A DNA stretch of 64,000 nt, from contig JAEZCE010000054.1 in the NCBI GenBank assembly GCA_023429995.1, forward strand, positions 1 through 64,000. The letters run 5' to 3'. Each line of letters opens with the position of its first letter. Position 1 is the first letter of the stretch. Shown in pieces: positions 35,600 to 45,083 of this stretch. This stretch comes from Bacillota bacterium (GTDB taxonomy: Bacteria; Bacillota; UBA4882; UBA8346). Below the pieces are notes generated by a model, which saw only the letters and a list, made by a program, of their open reading frames with translations, made no database searches and had not been told where the DNA came from. The translations under genes were made by a program, and so were the position numbers.

Positions 35600-36851
35600 A
35601 ATCAGGAAACGGCTCGTTTTATTTAATACTGTATTAATGGCGCTATTATTGATTTGTTTGATGACCGTCAGTTATTTTGGACTTATTGGGGTTTTTTTTC
35701 ATGAGGAACAGCATGAGACGATTCTTTATACTAAAGAGGAGGCTGCGGAAGTTGTTCCCTTCTTAGAAAAAAACCCCCATCGAGAGATTCAAGAAAATTT
35801 TGAGCCCAACGATAAAGTATATTGTTATGTCTATGATTTGGATCATCAATTGAGGATGGTTGAAGCACCAGATAAAAAAAGACATCAGGCTCTTTTCCCA
35901 ATTATTAGAAATTGGAAAGTGCCGATTGGTCACGCCAAACCTGTGGTTGTTAAAATGTTCCCCAAACGCAGGATATTTATCATTGCATCTTCATATGTCA
36001 TGGAGGGGAAAAAAGTATTAGGAACAATTTATTTAGCAAAAGATACAACGACTTATTATGATAGATTGCAAGTTTATTTATTGGCATTGTGCTTGATTGG
36101 CGTTATTTTTTTAATTGTTATATATTGGGTGGGAAAGGTTACAGCCAATCGAGCGATGATTCCGATTTACAAATCCTTTGAACAACAACGCCGATTTACT
36201 GCCGATGCTTCCCATGAGTTACGAACCCCTTTAGCAGTTTTACTCAGCGGAACCGAAGCTATAATGGCTGACCAAGAAAGTAAAATATCGACTTTTGCTC
36301 ATCATACTTTACATGATATGAAGGACGAGATTCAAAAGCTCAGTAAGATTGTCGCTTATTTATTGACTTTGGCCCGGGCTGATGAAGAAGGTCAACAACT
36401 TTCAAAAGAGAAATTCGATATCGTTCAAGTTGCCTGTGATGTTGTACATTCTTTATCTTCATTGGCATTGAAAAAACAGATCGTTCTTCAACTGGATTTA
36501 CCGGAACAGGTGATAGTTTTTGCGGATAAAGAACGGTTGTATCAGTTAATTTATATCCTGGTGGATAATGCGATTAAGTATACTCAAAGTAACGGTAAGG
36601 TTTTGATCACAATATGCAGAAAAGAAGAGGGCATAAAAATTTCCGTTCAGGATACGGGTATCGGTATTGCGCCGGAAGACCAGCAACGGATTTTTGACAG
36701 ATTCTACCGAGTTGACAAATCCCGTTCCAGAGAGCAGGGGGGGACCGGACTGGGATTATCCATTGCAAAATGGATTGTATCAGCACATAATGGTTCGATT
36801 GCGGTGAAGAGTACGTTGGGGAAAGGCAGTAATTTCGAAGTGGAAATCTAA
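35589..36851 (+). CDS. Sensor histidine kinase
   Basis: Membrane kinase partner of the preceding regulator. TM1 near residues 7-38, an extracytoplasmic domain of about 120 residues, TM2 near residues 165-190 (LALCLIGVIFLIVIYWVG), then the dimerisation/H-box ADASHELRTPLAVL. The catalytic domain has VDNAIKYT (N box), DTGIGIAP (G1) and GGTGLGLSIAKW (G2). The frame opens at TTG 35565, but GGAGG six bases before GTG 35589 fixes the start, giving about 420 residues. No HAMP or PAS is obvious. Confidence 0.92.
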   Translation: MFAEIRKRLVLFNTVLMALLLICLMTVSYFGLIGVFFHEEQHETILYTKEEAAEVVPFLEKNPHREIQENFEPNDKVYCYVYDLDHQLRMVEAPDKKRHQALFPIIRNWKVPIGHAKPVVVKMFPKRRIFIIASSYVMEGKKVLGTIYLAKDTTTYYDRLQVYLLALCLIGVIFLIVIYWVGKVTANRAMIPIYKSFEQQRRFTADASHELRTPLAVLLSGTEAIMADQESKISTFAHHTLHDMKDEIQKLSKIVAYLLTLARADEEGQQLSKEKFDIVQVACDVVHSLSSLALKKQIVLQLDLPEQVIVFADKERLYQLIYILVDNAIKYTQSNGKVLITICRKEEGIKISVQDTGIGIAPEDQQRIFDRFYRVDKSRSREQGGTGLGLSIAKWIVSAHNGSIAVKSTLGKGSNFEVEI

Positions 36852-36927
36852 ATTACTTCCTGATAATACAAGGCAAGTTTTTATTCAATGTACATTGCTT
36901 CAAATCTTATGAAAAAGTAGTTCAAAG

Positions 36928-36965
36928 TCCTTTCTTCGAATTCGTTTTAGGAGAAAGGATTTTTC
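36928..36965 (+). terminator. Rho-independent terminator of the two-component operon
   Basis: TCCTTTCT (36928-36935) pairs with AGAAAGGA (36952-36959), followed by TTTTTC. Confidence 0.6.
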
Positions 36966-37091
36966 ATTGTCAGCATGTTGTTTGGAAAATTCATTGAAAA
37001 TTAACAGCAAATCACAATCCGCGAAGTTGATAGAATATTCACAAGATGAGAGGTAATACTAAGAAAGGAAAACTTTGTAAAGGAGATTATT

Positions 37092-38192
37092 ATGGAACGA
37101 TTAAAAGTAGGGATTATTGGAACTGGGATGGCCTTTGAACGTCTTCATTATCCGGCTTACCAGGAATTAAGCGCCAATTACCAGATTGTAGCCCTATGTG
37201 ATGAAGATAAGTTCAAAGCTCTAAATTGGGCGGGTAAACTCTCGATTTCTGAAAAAGACGTATATAGTGATTTCCGGGAATTGGCAAAGCGCGATGATTT
37301 ACAGGTCATTGATATTATGGTTCCCATTGGTCTGAATTTTACTGTCACCGAAGCTGTGACGGCTATGGTTGGAAAAACAAACAAAGCGATTATCTGTGAG
37401 AAACCTTTGGCACCAACGCTGGAACAAGCGCAAAAAAGCGCAGAGCTCCCTGGGAAGTACGGTGTCAAGATTATGATTGCCGAAAATTACCGTTATAATG
37501 AAGATCCCAATCTGATTCGCGATTTGGTTGGAGAGGGGCATCTTGGCGAAGTTGACTATTTTGTTTGGAACCGGGTGCTCAACTTTCCGGATGATATGAA
37601 AAAGGATGCGTTCCCGGCCAAAGAATGGCGACAGCATCCGGACTATCCGGGTGGAGTTTTTTATGATACAGCTGTACACGATATGGCGGCATTAAGACAC
37701 ATTTTCGGACCGATTGACGAATTGATGGCTTATGGCCGGAAAGATAAGGAAGTTTTGAATCAATATGCCGTAGTGAATGTGATTTTCCGGTTTATGAGTG
37801 GTTTTACAGGTAGTTATAATTTTTATGCCGGCGGAAAGGAAATGCAACGGCCTTTAATCGGACTCAGGATTATCGGGCGTAAAGGAGAGATTTATCAAGA
37901 GGAACGCGATTGTGGAACCATTAATATCACTTATACCGGTGGTCAATCGAAACAACTTGCATACAAGCCGCAGAGAGGTTACTATAATGAGTTATTGAAT
38001 TTTTATAATGCCTATATCGGAAAAGAACCGATTGCAGTAACACCGGAAGTGGAATTTGGAGATGCCCAAACATTACTGGCAATATTGGAATCAATGGAGG
38101 AAGAGACTCCGGTTAAAGTTGATGATGCTTCAGTATATCCCCCCATCTATCATCAAGTTGGAAAAACCAGTGATGAAGAAAAACGGATGTAG
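37092..38192 (+). CDS. Gfo/Idh/MocA-family oxidoreductase
   Basis: NAD(P)-dependent sugar or inositol-type dehydrogenase of 366 residues. N-terminal Rossmann motif VGIIGTGMAFERLHYP, the conserved CEKPLAPT (Lys near residue 100), and a C-terminal alpha/beta domain with YPGGVFYDTAVHDMAALRH, where Asp and His are the usual active-site residues. It converges with the LacI gene at 38209-39201 (16-base gap). The substrate is unknown. Whether the regulator controls it cannot be told, since the operator lies on the far side. Confidence 0.87.
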   Translation: MERLKVGIIGTGMAFERLHYPAYQELSANYQIVALCDEDKFKALNWAGKLSISEKDVYSDFRELAKRDDLQVIDIMVPIGLNFTVTEAVTAMVGKTNKAIICEKPLAPTLEQAQKSAELPGKYGVKIMIAENYRYNEDPNLIRDLVGEGHLGEVDYFVWNRVLNFPDDMKKDAFPAKEWRQHPDYPGGVFYDTAVHDMAALRHIFGPIDELMAYGRKDKEVLNQYAVVNVIFRFMSGFTGSYNFYAGGKEMQRPLIGLRIIGRKGEIYQEERDCGTINITYTGGQSKQLAYKPQRGYYNELLNFYNAYIGKEPIAVTPEVEFGDAQTLLAILESMEEETPVKVDDASVYPPIYHQVGKTSDEEKRM

Positions 38193-38208
38193 AGGATAAA
38201 ATCCAGAA

Positions 38209-39201
38209 TTAAGCGGACTTACGAATTACCAGTTCCGGAATAAAGCACTGTTTAATACCAGTATGTTCGGTGGCTTTCAACTGATCGACAAGTATTTGAA
38301 CAGCCCGTTCACCCATTTCATAACGGGGCTGGTGCATTGTAGTCAGAGGCGGACTGGTAAGGTGGGAAAATTCCAAATCATCGAATCCGACGATGGCAAT
38401 GTCTGCAGGTACACGTAAACCGGCCTCGTTGATAGCTTGTAAAGCCCCATATGCCATTACATCATTGGCGGCAAATACAGCGGTACAAGTAGGCTGATAA
38501 CGCAGTAATTCTTTCATGGCAAGATATCCATCCTGCCATATAAATTTTCCGGTGGTGATCAGTTCTTCGATAAACGGCAAACTTGCCGTCTGAAGCGCCT
38601 TTTTGTAACCTTCCAACCGGTCTAGGGCCACTTGAAAGTCTAAATTACCGGATATATGGGCGATACGATGGTGGCCGTTTTTGATTAAGTAATTAACGGC
38701 CCGGAATGATCCTTCCACATTATCAACCCATATGGAATTGACTCTGGGGTCGCTGAAATTCCGCTCAATTAGAACAAATTGAATCTCCCGCTCCAATAAA
38801 TGCAATACGAAATTCTTTTCTTTTATATTACTGCCGATAATAATCAAACCATCAACCCGGCCGGATTCAATTAGTTTTTGTACAACATGCCGTTGCTCCA
38901 GACTTTCATAAGAATTGGAAAATAAGAGCATATAACCATTTTTACTGGCGCTGTACTCCATTCCTTTTATGATTTGCGAATAATAGGGCTCCGAAACGTC
39001 GGCCATCATGACTCCGACGGTTTCGGTCTTCCGTGTTACAAGACTTCTCGCAGCGGCATGAGGATAATACCTTAATTCTTTGGCTGCATTCTCAATTAAT
39101 AAACGAGTTTCATCCTTAACGCCGTACTTATTGTTCAAAGCCCGGGAAACAACACTCACTGAAAAGCCGGTATTACGCGCTATATCTTTAATTGTAGACA
39201 T
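38209..39201 (-). CDS. LacI-family transcriptional regulator
   Basis: 330 residues. HTH at the N-terminus (IKDIARNTGFSVSVVSRALN), hinge AARSLVTRKT, then the sugar-binding regulatory domain beginning TVGVMMADVSEPYY. The start ATG at 39201 faces a perfect 14-base LacI-type palindrome 15 bases upstream, so self-regulation is likely. Other targets could be the GH13 enzyme or the Gfo-type dehydrogenase nearby. The effector is unknown. Confidence 0.92.
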   Translation of the reverse strand: MSTIKDIARNTGFSVSVVSRALNNKYGVKDETRLLIENAAKELRYYPHAAARSLVTRKTETVGVMMADVSEPYYSQIIKGMEYSASKNGYMLLFSNSYESLEQRHVVQKLIESGRVDGLIIIGSNIKEKNFVLHLLEREIQFVLIERNFSDPRVNSIWVDNVEGSFRAVNYLIKNGHHRIAHISGNLDFQVALDRLEGYKKALQTASLPFIEELITTGKFIWQDGYLAMKELLRYQPTCTAVFAANDVMAYGALQAINEAGLRVPADIAIVGFDDLEFSHLTSPPLTTMHQPRYEMGERAVQILVDQLKATEHTGIKQCFIPELVIRKSA

Positions 39202-39215
39202 TTATATGACTCCGT

Positions 39216-39229
39216 CACAAACGTTTGTG
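39216..39229. promoter_or_regulatory. LacI-type operator
   Basis: CACAAACGTTTGTG is a perfect 14-base palindrome with the central CG step typical of LacI-family sites, 15 bases upstream of the LacI start codon on the minus strand. It differs from the GTAAACGTTAT sites at the left end of the window, so the two regulators should not cross-talk. Confidence 0.65.
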
Positions 39230-39466
39230 TTTGTTATAGCTATTCTGAGTTTCTTCTAAAAATCCTTCTTATTATAATACTCTTTATCGGAATAAGCATT
39301 CTTTGGTCGGTCCGCCAGTGGAGAGGGAGCATCAACCATCCTAAAACTGAGCTTACAACGTTTCTTATCAGTGAAAAAAAACCATTGAATCGGGTCATCT
39401 TCCGTTAAGGAGATGAACAAAAGCCCACACTCTCATATAATATAAAAAAGAATAGGAGTGAGGCAT

Positions 39467-39976
39467 TTGGATTTTTCGAATGAATCTATAAAACAGTTGG
39501 AACAAATCCACCAAGATATTTTTCATTTATCCATGGATGAAGAATTGAAGAAGGTAGTCATGGGCGATGTGGAACTTGCAGTAAAATATTTTATTCGGGA
39601 GAATATTTTAGGTGTTTTCAATGCGTTAACAGTTGTCGTCATGAAATTACATACTTATTTATTAACAGCAACCGAATCACGTCAAAAAATTGACCCGATA
39701 TTACGGGGAATTCACTGGATACAACAAGCTATTATTCGAAAACCCCTTAATCTGGCAGGTCCGGTGGGAGCAACCGGAGCGGAGGGACCGACAGGATGTC
39801 CGGGGCCTGTAGGATACACGGGAGCAACGGGACCGTCAGGGGCCGGTGGTACGACAACTTTCGTAACCACATGTACGGTTCCTATCGCACCGGCTTGGAA
39901 ATACGAGCAACCGCCCTGTTATACTTTTATTTGCAGGGCTGATCAACGGCATAGAAAGATGGGTTCGCGTCATTGA
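39467..39976 (+). CDS. Short collagen-repeat protein (exosporium/spore-surface-like)
   Basis: About 169 residues. A helical N-terminal domain (residues 1-95) is followed by a collagen-like stretch of Gly-X-Y triplets (GPVGATGAEGPTGCPG, about 12 triplets, Thr-rich), then a short C-terminus rich in Cys and aromatic residues. GXT-rich collagen stalks in Bacillota are mostly found on spore surfaces (BclA-like), which fits a spore-former. Typical members have far longer stalks and a globular C-terminal domain; both are reduced here. AGGAG lies 8 bases before TTG 39467, favoured over GTG 39458 that overlaps it. Confidence 0.7.
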   Translation: MDFSNESIKQLEQIHQDIFHLSMDEELKKVVMGDVELAVKYFIRENILGVFNALTVVVMKLHTYLLTATESRQKIDPILRGIHWIQQAIIRKPLNLAGPVGATGAEGPTGCPGPVGYTGATGPSGAGGTTTFVTTCTVPIAPAWKYEQPPCYTFICRADQRHRKMGSRH

Positions 39977-39986
39977 CAAAAAATGG

Positions 39987-40044
39987 CAGTCAGGGGGATA
40001 TCATTATTTTTCTCCAACCCGGTTCGTGTTCCCCTGACTGTTTT
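39987..40044 (+). terminator. Stem-loop with T-run after the collagen gene
   Basis: CAGTCAGGGG (39987-39996) pairs perfectly with CCCCTGACTG (40031-40040), followed by TTTT. The 34-base loop is long for a terminator. Confidence 0.5.
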
Positions 40045-40169
40045 ACCTATGGACAGACATTCCTGAGGCTGGAATGATAACTCAAAATGATGGGGAGCCG
40101 TTTATAAATTTTGCAATAAATGCCATGGTAACGGTTAAACTATGCATATTATCCACGTAGGAGAATACC

Positions 40170-42428
40170 ATGGAAATTACCATTCATCTTCAAACCGAAA
40201 GTTCTGAAAGGCTTTATTTAGAATTATGGCATAATCATAAATACCGCAGAAAGCCTCAAGTCATTCGTCCCAATGGCACGGATGAAGACGGACCGTTTTT
40301 CCAGATTGATTCGCCCCTAAGTTCTTTTCATCTGCGGTTTCATAATCTAAAAGGGGATCCTGGTTTTGAGCGTTTCTACGGTAATTTTTTTGGAAATGAG
40401 ATCTGGTGCTTGGCGGACCGGCCCGACTTGTATCCGGTTAAGCCCGCCAAAGCAAAGGACGATGTTAACCGTTATTATGGAGAAATAAAAAATTTAGTAC
40501 CGGAGAACCTTTATTTGCCGGAAACCGATGTCTCTTATCTGCGGAATGGTTTTCCCGACGTGAGAGCGGCGGGTTCCAAAATAAAAAAAACGATGCTCGG
40601 AGCGAACCTTTTAAGCGATCGCTCTGTGTTATTCGGCGTCTTTCATCCACGGGCGGCCCAGGTTTATCTGGTTGGCGATTTTAACGATTGGCAATGCCCC
40701 GGTCATCCAACTCCAAGCCCGGAAAAGTTTTTGCCAATGGATTTATTCCGTGGTTATTATGATTATCCTAATATTTGGCTATTGAGAATACCCGGGGACA
40801 AGCTGCCGCAGAAAATACGGTATCAATTTTATGTTGTCGGAGGCATACCGCTCAATGGCAATCGACGCCCCGAAAAGTATATCCATGACCCGTATGCCCG
40901 GTGCTATGATGAAGATGTAAGCCGTAACGCGTGTTTGGTGGTTGACCCCAACCAGTATCAATGGCGGAGCAAGAATTGGAAAACTCCGAATTTGTCGGAG
41001 ATGATTATTTATGAAATGAATGTGTACGGGTTTACGGAAGGGGATGCGGATATCCCCGTTGCGGAACAGGGCAAATTTCAAGGCGTTATCCGTAGAATCC
41101 GCAATGGCTATTTTAATGATTTGGGAGTGAACACCTTAGGATTGATGCCGACCTCAGAGGCTCCAACGATGCAAGGCCCATCGGCGCTTGGCTATGATCC
41201 TTGCGGGTTTGCATCCATTGAACGTGATTTCGGCATGCCGGATGAATTGCGGGAATTGGTTGATGTTGCCCATCAGAATGGTTTGGCGGTCCTTTTGGAC
41301 CTTGTTTTCAATCATACAGCCAATACTTTCAATCCTTTATGGGATATCATCAGTGATAATAACCCGGGAGGTTTCTATTTCAGCGGGAATACTCCCTGGG
41401 GAAACAGAGTGGCCACTGAAAGAGAAGAGGTTCAGGATTATCTGATCGATGTTTGCAAAATGTTTATGAAGGAATACCGCGTGGATGGCTTTCGGTTTGA
41501 CGCTACCCATTCCGATTGGATGGATCATGGTTTTTTACATCGGCTTCAATATGAATTGCGTGATCGCGGGTTCAAATCCGATTGTATTTTAATCGTTGAA
41601 AATTTGCCTAACCAGCCCGATCTCAATCGGGATGGCTGGAACGGGTTTGCTCAGTGGTGTGACCCTTTTCACGATAAAATCAAAGCCTTATTGCGTGAAG
41701 GTGTTTTTCAAGACTGGGTCGATAACTCAACCCAACACTTAGGGGATGTTTTTTATTATAGCCGCAATTTTTATGCCAAACACACCAACAATGCAATCAA
41801 TTATTGTGAGAGTCATGATGAGAACAGTATGCCCTATGAGGTGGCTACGGATGGACCGGGTTTGCAAACGGCAGCCGCCAAAGAAAGAAAATCGCGGTTG
41901 GGGTTGATGGCAGCAGTAGCCGCATTAGGCCAACCTATGGTTTACATGGGACAAGAGTTTGACGTGGATAGACCGCGAAACAGAATCCAATTCGAATGGC
42001 CGATGAATTTGAAGGAACACCATTTTTATCAATGGGTGCGGGGCTTGTTTCATTTACGCCGTCGTCATCCCGGCCTTCGGATGGCGGGTTCGGATTTGAT
42101 AGAGGAAGGCCGCTTCCAATTTATCCTAGCGCCCTGGCTTGAGCAGGGACGGGACCGAGTCGTTATCGGATGGAGGGCCAACCCGACTTCGCAGCCGCGT
42201 GACCAGATAGTCGTGCTATTCAATTTCGAACCTTACGATGTAGAGGTGGGAGTTGATTTTGGCCTAGCCGGGAAATGGGTGAAATTGGCGGATATCGATC
42301 AGGTGAATGATATTCCTCCTTATGGGAATAATTCCCGTGAGGATTCCTCGACGATTGATACCAACGGTTTTTTGGCGGATTTCCATATGCCGTCCAGTAG
42401 CGGATTTATTTATAAGTGGGAACATTAA
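40170..42428 (+). CDS. GH13 alpha-amylase-family enzyme with CBM48 (branching-enzyme/isoamylase-like)
   Basis: 752 residues, no signal peptide, so cytoplasmic. An N-terminal region of unknown type (1-140) is followed by a CBM48/E-set module (FGVFHPRAAQVYLVGDFNDW, about 155-265). Then comes the catalytic barrel with all four conserved regions: LDLVFNHTAN, GFRFDATH (nucleophile Asp), IVENLPN (acid/base Glu) and CESHDEN (transition-state Asp). A beta-domain ends the chain. It likely makes or trims alpha-1,4/1,6-glucan such as glycogen. GlgB is the closest general match, but its N-terminus and region III are atypical. No other glg genes are adjacent. Confidence 0.82.
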   Translation: MEITIHLQTESSERLYLELWHNHKYRRKPQVIRPNGTDEDGPFFQIDSPLSSFHLRFHNLKGDPGFERFYGNFFGNEIWCLADRPDLYPVKPAKAKDDVNRYYGEIKNLVPENLYLPETDVSYLRNGFPDVRAAGSKIKKTMLGANLLSDRSVLFGVFHPRAAQVYLVGDFNDWQCPGHPTPSPEKFLPMDLFRGYYDYPNIWLLRIPGDKLPQKIRYQFYVVGGIPLNGNRRPEKYIHDPYARCYDEDVSRNACLVVDPNQYQWRSKNWKTPNLSEMIIYEMNVYGFTEGDADIPVAEQGKFQGVIRRIRNGYFNDLGVNTLGLMPTSEAPTMQGPSALGYDPCGFASIERDFGMPDELRELVDVAHQNGLAVLLDLVFNHTANTFNPLWDIISDNNPGGFYFSGNTPWGNRVATEREEVQDYLIDVCKMFMKEYRVDGFRFDATHSDWMDHGFLHRLQYELRDRGFKSDCILIVENLPNQPDLNRDGWNGFAQWCDPFHDKIKALLREGVFQDWVDNSTQHLGDVFYYSRNFYAKHTNNAINYCESHDENSMPYEVATDGPGLQTAAAKERKSRLGLMAAVAALGQPMVYMGQEFDVDRPRNRIQFEWPMNLKEHHFYQWVRGLFHLRRRHPGLRMAGSDLIEEGRFQFILAPWLEQGRDRVVIGWRANPTSQPRDQIVVLFNFEPYDVEVGVDFGLAGKWVKLADIDQVNDIPPYGNNSREDSSTIDTNGFLADFHMPSSSGFIYKWEH

Positions 42429-42654
42429 TCAATCACCATCATTCTAAAATGGGCATGAATGGGAGATTTTTTAACTTTGCTATTTTTATTGGTTCCAAGA
42501 AGCTCCATAAGGGTATCTTCAATAAACGAGCTGATTATATTTTAAAGACCTCCATCATATTGTATATCGATCAGGGAATTAGAGATTACCGAATATTTTA
42601 AAGCTTGAAACTTTTTGCTTACTATTTCAATAAGGTATTCATGGAGGTCTTGGT

Positions 42655-42987
42655 ATGGAAACCCTTAGTACAGAATACCGGCTTTTGGGGAGTATTTCCT
42701 ATCTTATTTGGCCGTTGAGTTTAGTCATTGTACTGACTACTTTCAAAAGGGATAAATTCTTACGTTTTCATGGTTATCAGGCCTTGTACTTGGGGATTTT
42801 AGGATCCGTGCTTTGGTTGCTGGGTGGTCCTTTACTGCGAATTATCCCTCTTTTCGGGTTTTTTCTATTCAATACTTTAGCCATTGTCTGGTTTTTGTTT
42901 TTATTTCTCCTCTGTTACCGTTGTTACCATGGTGACTATTTTAAAGTTCCTTTCATTTATGATCTGGCCCAAAGGAATATGGAATAA
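42655..42987 (+). CDS. Small integral membrane protein (Tic20/DUF4870-like)
   Basis: 110 residues with three hydrophobic segments: residues 12-27, 43-62 and 68-90. Short charged loops such as TFKRDKFLRFHGYQAL contain the Lys/Arg-Phe-His-Gly-Tyr-Gln pattern seen in DUF4870/Tic20-like proteins. ATG 42655 follows GGAGG. Function unknown. It lies 70 bases before the lipoprotein reading frame, likely in one transcript. Confidence 0.7.
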   Translation: METLSTEYRLLGSISYLIWPLSLVIVLTTFKRDKFLRFHGYQALYLGILGSVLWLLGGPLLRIIPLFGFFLFNTLAIVWFLFLFLLCYRCYHGDYFKVPFIYDLAQRNME

Positions 42988-43056
42988 TCATAAGAATATT
43001 TGGAATCATCTGAAAATAAAGAAGGAAATCAAGGATGCTTCTCGAATACCATTTTC

Positions 43057-44199
43057 ATGATGATGAGGAAAAAAATTCAAATTATTTTAATTCCATTCCT
43101 GTTTTTTCTGCTTTCGGGATGTTTATCCAGACCCAAGCCCCAAACCGGAGACTTCAGCGGTAAGGTTGTTGACGCTTTTACCCAGGAATCGGTTCCGGGT
43201 GTGACCATGCAAATTGCCGGGCTCACCATCACTTCCGATGAAAGCGGCAAATTTTCGATTGCCTCTTTACCCCCCGGGGATTATCAGTTGGTTTTGGAAA
43301 GAGACTGGTATAATCAAACGACTCATGCGGTCCACCATATAGAAAAGCAAAATTCATTAAAGTATTATATAGTCCCTTTGCCGATTGAAGGAAAGCTATT
43401 ATATAGTAGCAATACCACAGGTAATTGGGAAATATGTGAGTTGGATTTATCTAAACGAGGGGTAATTCAATTGACAAATAGTAACTCTTCTGAGGTTAAC
43501 CCGGTAAAGTACTCTGAAGAGCAAATTTTGATACAATCAACGTTTCAAAGCCATGATCGTTATAATTATGATCTTTTTTTCTTTAATCGTTCTTTACAAG
43601 AATTCAAATTAATATATGCAAGCGCTAAAAACGATCAACATCCTTCGAGTAAGATTTCCGGGGATACCATGATATTTCAATCGGATGGGGAAAAAATCTA
43701 TTCTTATAGTTTTTTCGATAATACTGCAAGAAAGATTATTGAAAAAGGGCAAAATCCGGTAGTCGGCCCCGATGGGGCACAAATAGCTTATGTAGATACG
43801 AATAACCATCTGTGTGTGGCTAATATTGACGGGACCAATATACGCACCATTAACCATTCTGGAAAAGTTAACAATCCTTGTTGGTGTCCTACCGACAGAA
43901 ATAAGATCGCAGTAGAATTATGGGAGGAAAGTGAAGGCTCTCGATATATTTATATTATGAACGCAGATGGAACCGGAACACCACAAAGGGTGACTTGGGG
44001 TAGATTCAAGAGTGATCAACACAAACATCCTTGTTGGTCAAAAGATGGTTCGATAATTTATTTTTCGGGAAATATACTCTATTCATCCCGTTATGACATC
44101 TATGGTATCAGGGTTTCTGATGGGATACAGGAGAAAATGTCATGGATAATGGTAAGCGGTGGTACCGGAGATAAAGAAGATCCCAGTTGGAATTTTTGA
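43057..44199 (+). CDS. Lipoprotein with carboxypeptidase-regulatory-like domain and TolB-type beta-propeller
   Basis: Cell-envelope lipoprotein of about 380 residues. Signal sequence RKKIQIILIPFLFFLLSGC with the lipobox LSGC. Then a transthyretin-like CarboxypepD_reg domain (GKVVDAFTQESVPGVTMQIAG) and a six- or seven-bladed WD40/TolB-like propeller (repeats such as NPVKYSEE, NPCWCPTDRNKIA and HPCWSKDGSIIYF). The frame opens at TTG 43000 without a ribosome site. ATGs at 43057, 43060 and 43063 also lack a clear one, so the start is uncertain; the signal peptide supports 43057-43063. Role unknown. Confidence 0.75.
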   Translation: MMMRKKIQIILIPFLFFLLSGCLSRPKPQTGDFSGKVVDAFTQESVPGVTMQIAGLTITSDESGKFSIASLPPGDYQLVLERDWYNQTTHAVHHIEKQNSLKYYIVPLPIEGKLLYSSNTTGNWEICELDLSKRGVIQLTNSNSSEVNPVKYSEEQILIQSTFQSHDRYNYDLFFFNRSLQEFKLIYASAKNDQHPSSKISGDTMIFQSDGEKIYSYSFFDNTARKIIEKGQNPVVGPDGAQIAYVDTNNHLCVANIDGTNIRTINHSGKVNNPCWCPTDRNKIAVELWEESEGSRYIYIMNADGTGTPQRVTWGRFKSDQHKHPCWSKDGSIIYFSGNILYSSRYDIYGIRVSDGIQEKMSWIMVSGGTGDKEDPSWNF

Positions 44200-44233
44200 A
44201 CTAAAATTTTTTACTTTTGGTCTACAGATTTTC

Positions 44234-44262
44234 TTGTAAAATTGCAGATAATAGTGTAAAAT
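44234..44262 (+). promoter_or_regulatory. Promoter of the tRNA gene
   Basis: TTGTAA (44234-44239), 17 bases, TAAAAT (44257-44262), 36 bases upstream of the tRNA. Confidence 0.6.
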
Positions 44263-44298
44263 AATTAATGCGAGAAACGCAGTGGATTGTTTTTTCAT

Positions 44299-44373
44299 GC
44301 GCCCGTAGCTCAGTGGATAGAGCACTGGCCTCCGGAGCCAGGTGCGTAGGTTCGACTCCTATCGGGCGCACCA
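44299..44373 (+). tRNA. tRNA-Arg (anticodon CCG)
   Basis: Complete cloverleaf readable. The acceptor GCGCCCG pairs with CGGGCGC, the D-loop contains AGCTCAGTGGATAGAGC, the anticodon stem-loop is CTGGCCTCCGGAGCCAG with anticodon CCG in the loop CTCCGGA, and the T-loop is GGTTCGACTCC. Discriminator A and CCA are encoded (44370-44373). It decodes CGG. Confidence 0.95.
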
Positions 44374-44386
44374 TTATCTTAAAACC

Positions 44387-44417
44387 AATTGGCGGAGATT
44401 TTGACCGCCAATTTTTT
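44387..44417 (+). terminator. Rho-independent terminator of tRNA-Arg
   Basis: AATTGGCGG (44387-44395) pairs with CCGCCAATT (44405-44413), 9-base loop, followed by TTTT. Confidence 0.8.
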
Positions 44418-44550
44418 ATTTTTTGGAGCGGTTCATGTGGGTTCGTTTTTTTTCGGCATATATATTGGCTTCATTGGTGAAACTTTATCAAGAGGATTCC
44501 GTTATATGGAGTATCAACCCTTTTTTCATTTGCATAAACCTCCTTTATTA

Positions 44551-44586
44551 CCCCGCCACTTTAATCGGTGTGCGGGGCTTTTTTTA
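44551..44586 (+). terminator. Second terminator in the post-tRNA gap
   Basis: CCCCGC (44551-44556) pairs with GCGGGG (44572-44577), followed by CTTTTTTTAT. No convincing gene lies between it and the tRNA terminator, so it may end a short untranslated transcript or be a back-up. The rest of the gap to 44800 shows nothing. Confidence 0.6.
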
Positions 44587-44807
44587 TGTCTTGTGGGCTG
44601 TGGAGGGATTGAAACAGTATTGACCATGAACCTGGAATTGAGATCTTATTCATAAGTCAAAGCAAAAAGAAACCACTCCGACATTTTATTAACTTTTTTT
44701 TTCGAAATTGTTTATTTACTGCCCTTTGGACGCTTTTTTTAAGAGGCCTTTTTATTGGATTAGAAAAGAATAAAGGACTATGTTAACTTAAAGCCCAACG
44801 CTTCCTA

Positions 44808-44836
44808 TTGACAATCAAAAAAGATAACGTTACAAT
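44808..44836 (+). promoter_or_regulatory. Promoter with LacI-type operator for the second sugar ABC operon
   Basis: TTGACA (44808-44813), 17 bases, TACAAT (44831-44836), close to consensus. GATAACGTTAC (44823-44833) overlaps the spacer and -10 box and resembles the GTAAACGTTAT/GTAACGTTAT sites in the 1.4-2 kb control region, so the same or a sister LacI regulator may act here. A leader of about 240 bases precedes the binding-protein gene. Confidence 0.6.
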
Positions 44837-45083
44837 AAAATTAAAAATAATTAAAAAAAGTTAAAACAAGAAAACTTATTGGTTAAATGATGCCGGAATT
44901 TTATCCAATCGTTGCCAAATATCAATCGAACCATGTCCCGGTAAGCTTTTTAGAATGTCTAAATCCTATCCACACAACGGTTCGCCTCATCTTTTTGGAT
45001 GGTTGCAACAAACGGCTTTTCTTATTCAAACGGGTGTTTTAACTAAGGTTATTCATGATAAAAAACTATTGGAGGGAGATTTA

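Noticed and set aside
42416..42601. 61-codon frame overlapping the end of the GH13 gene
   Set aside because: No ribosome site, no domain and atypical composition; probably chance.
44268..44655. Frames spanning tRNA-Arg and the following gap
   Set aside because: They run through the tRNA and its terminator, so cannot be genes.
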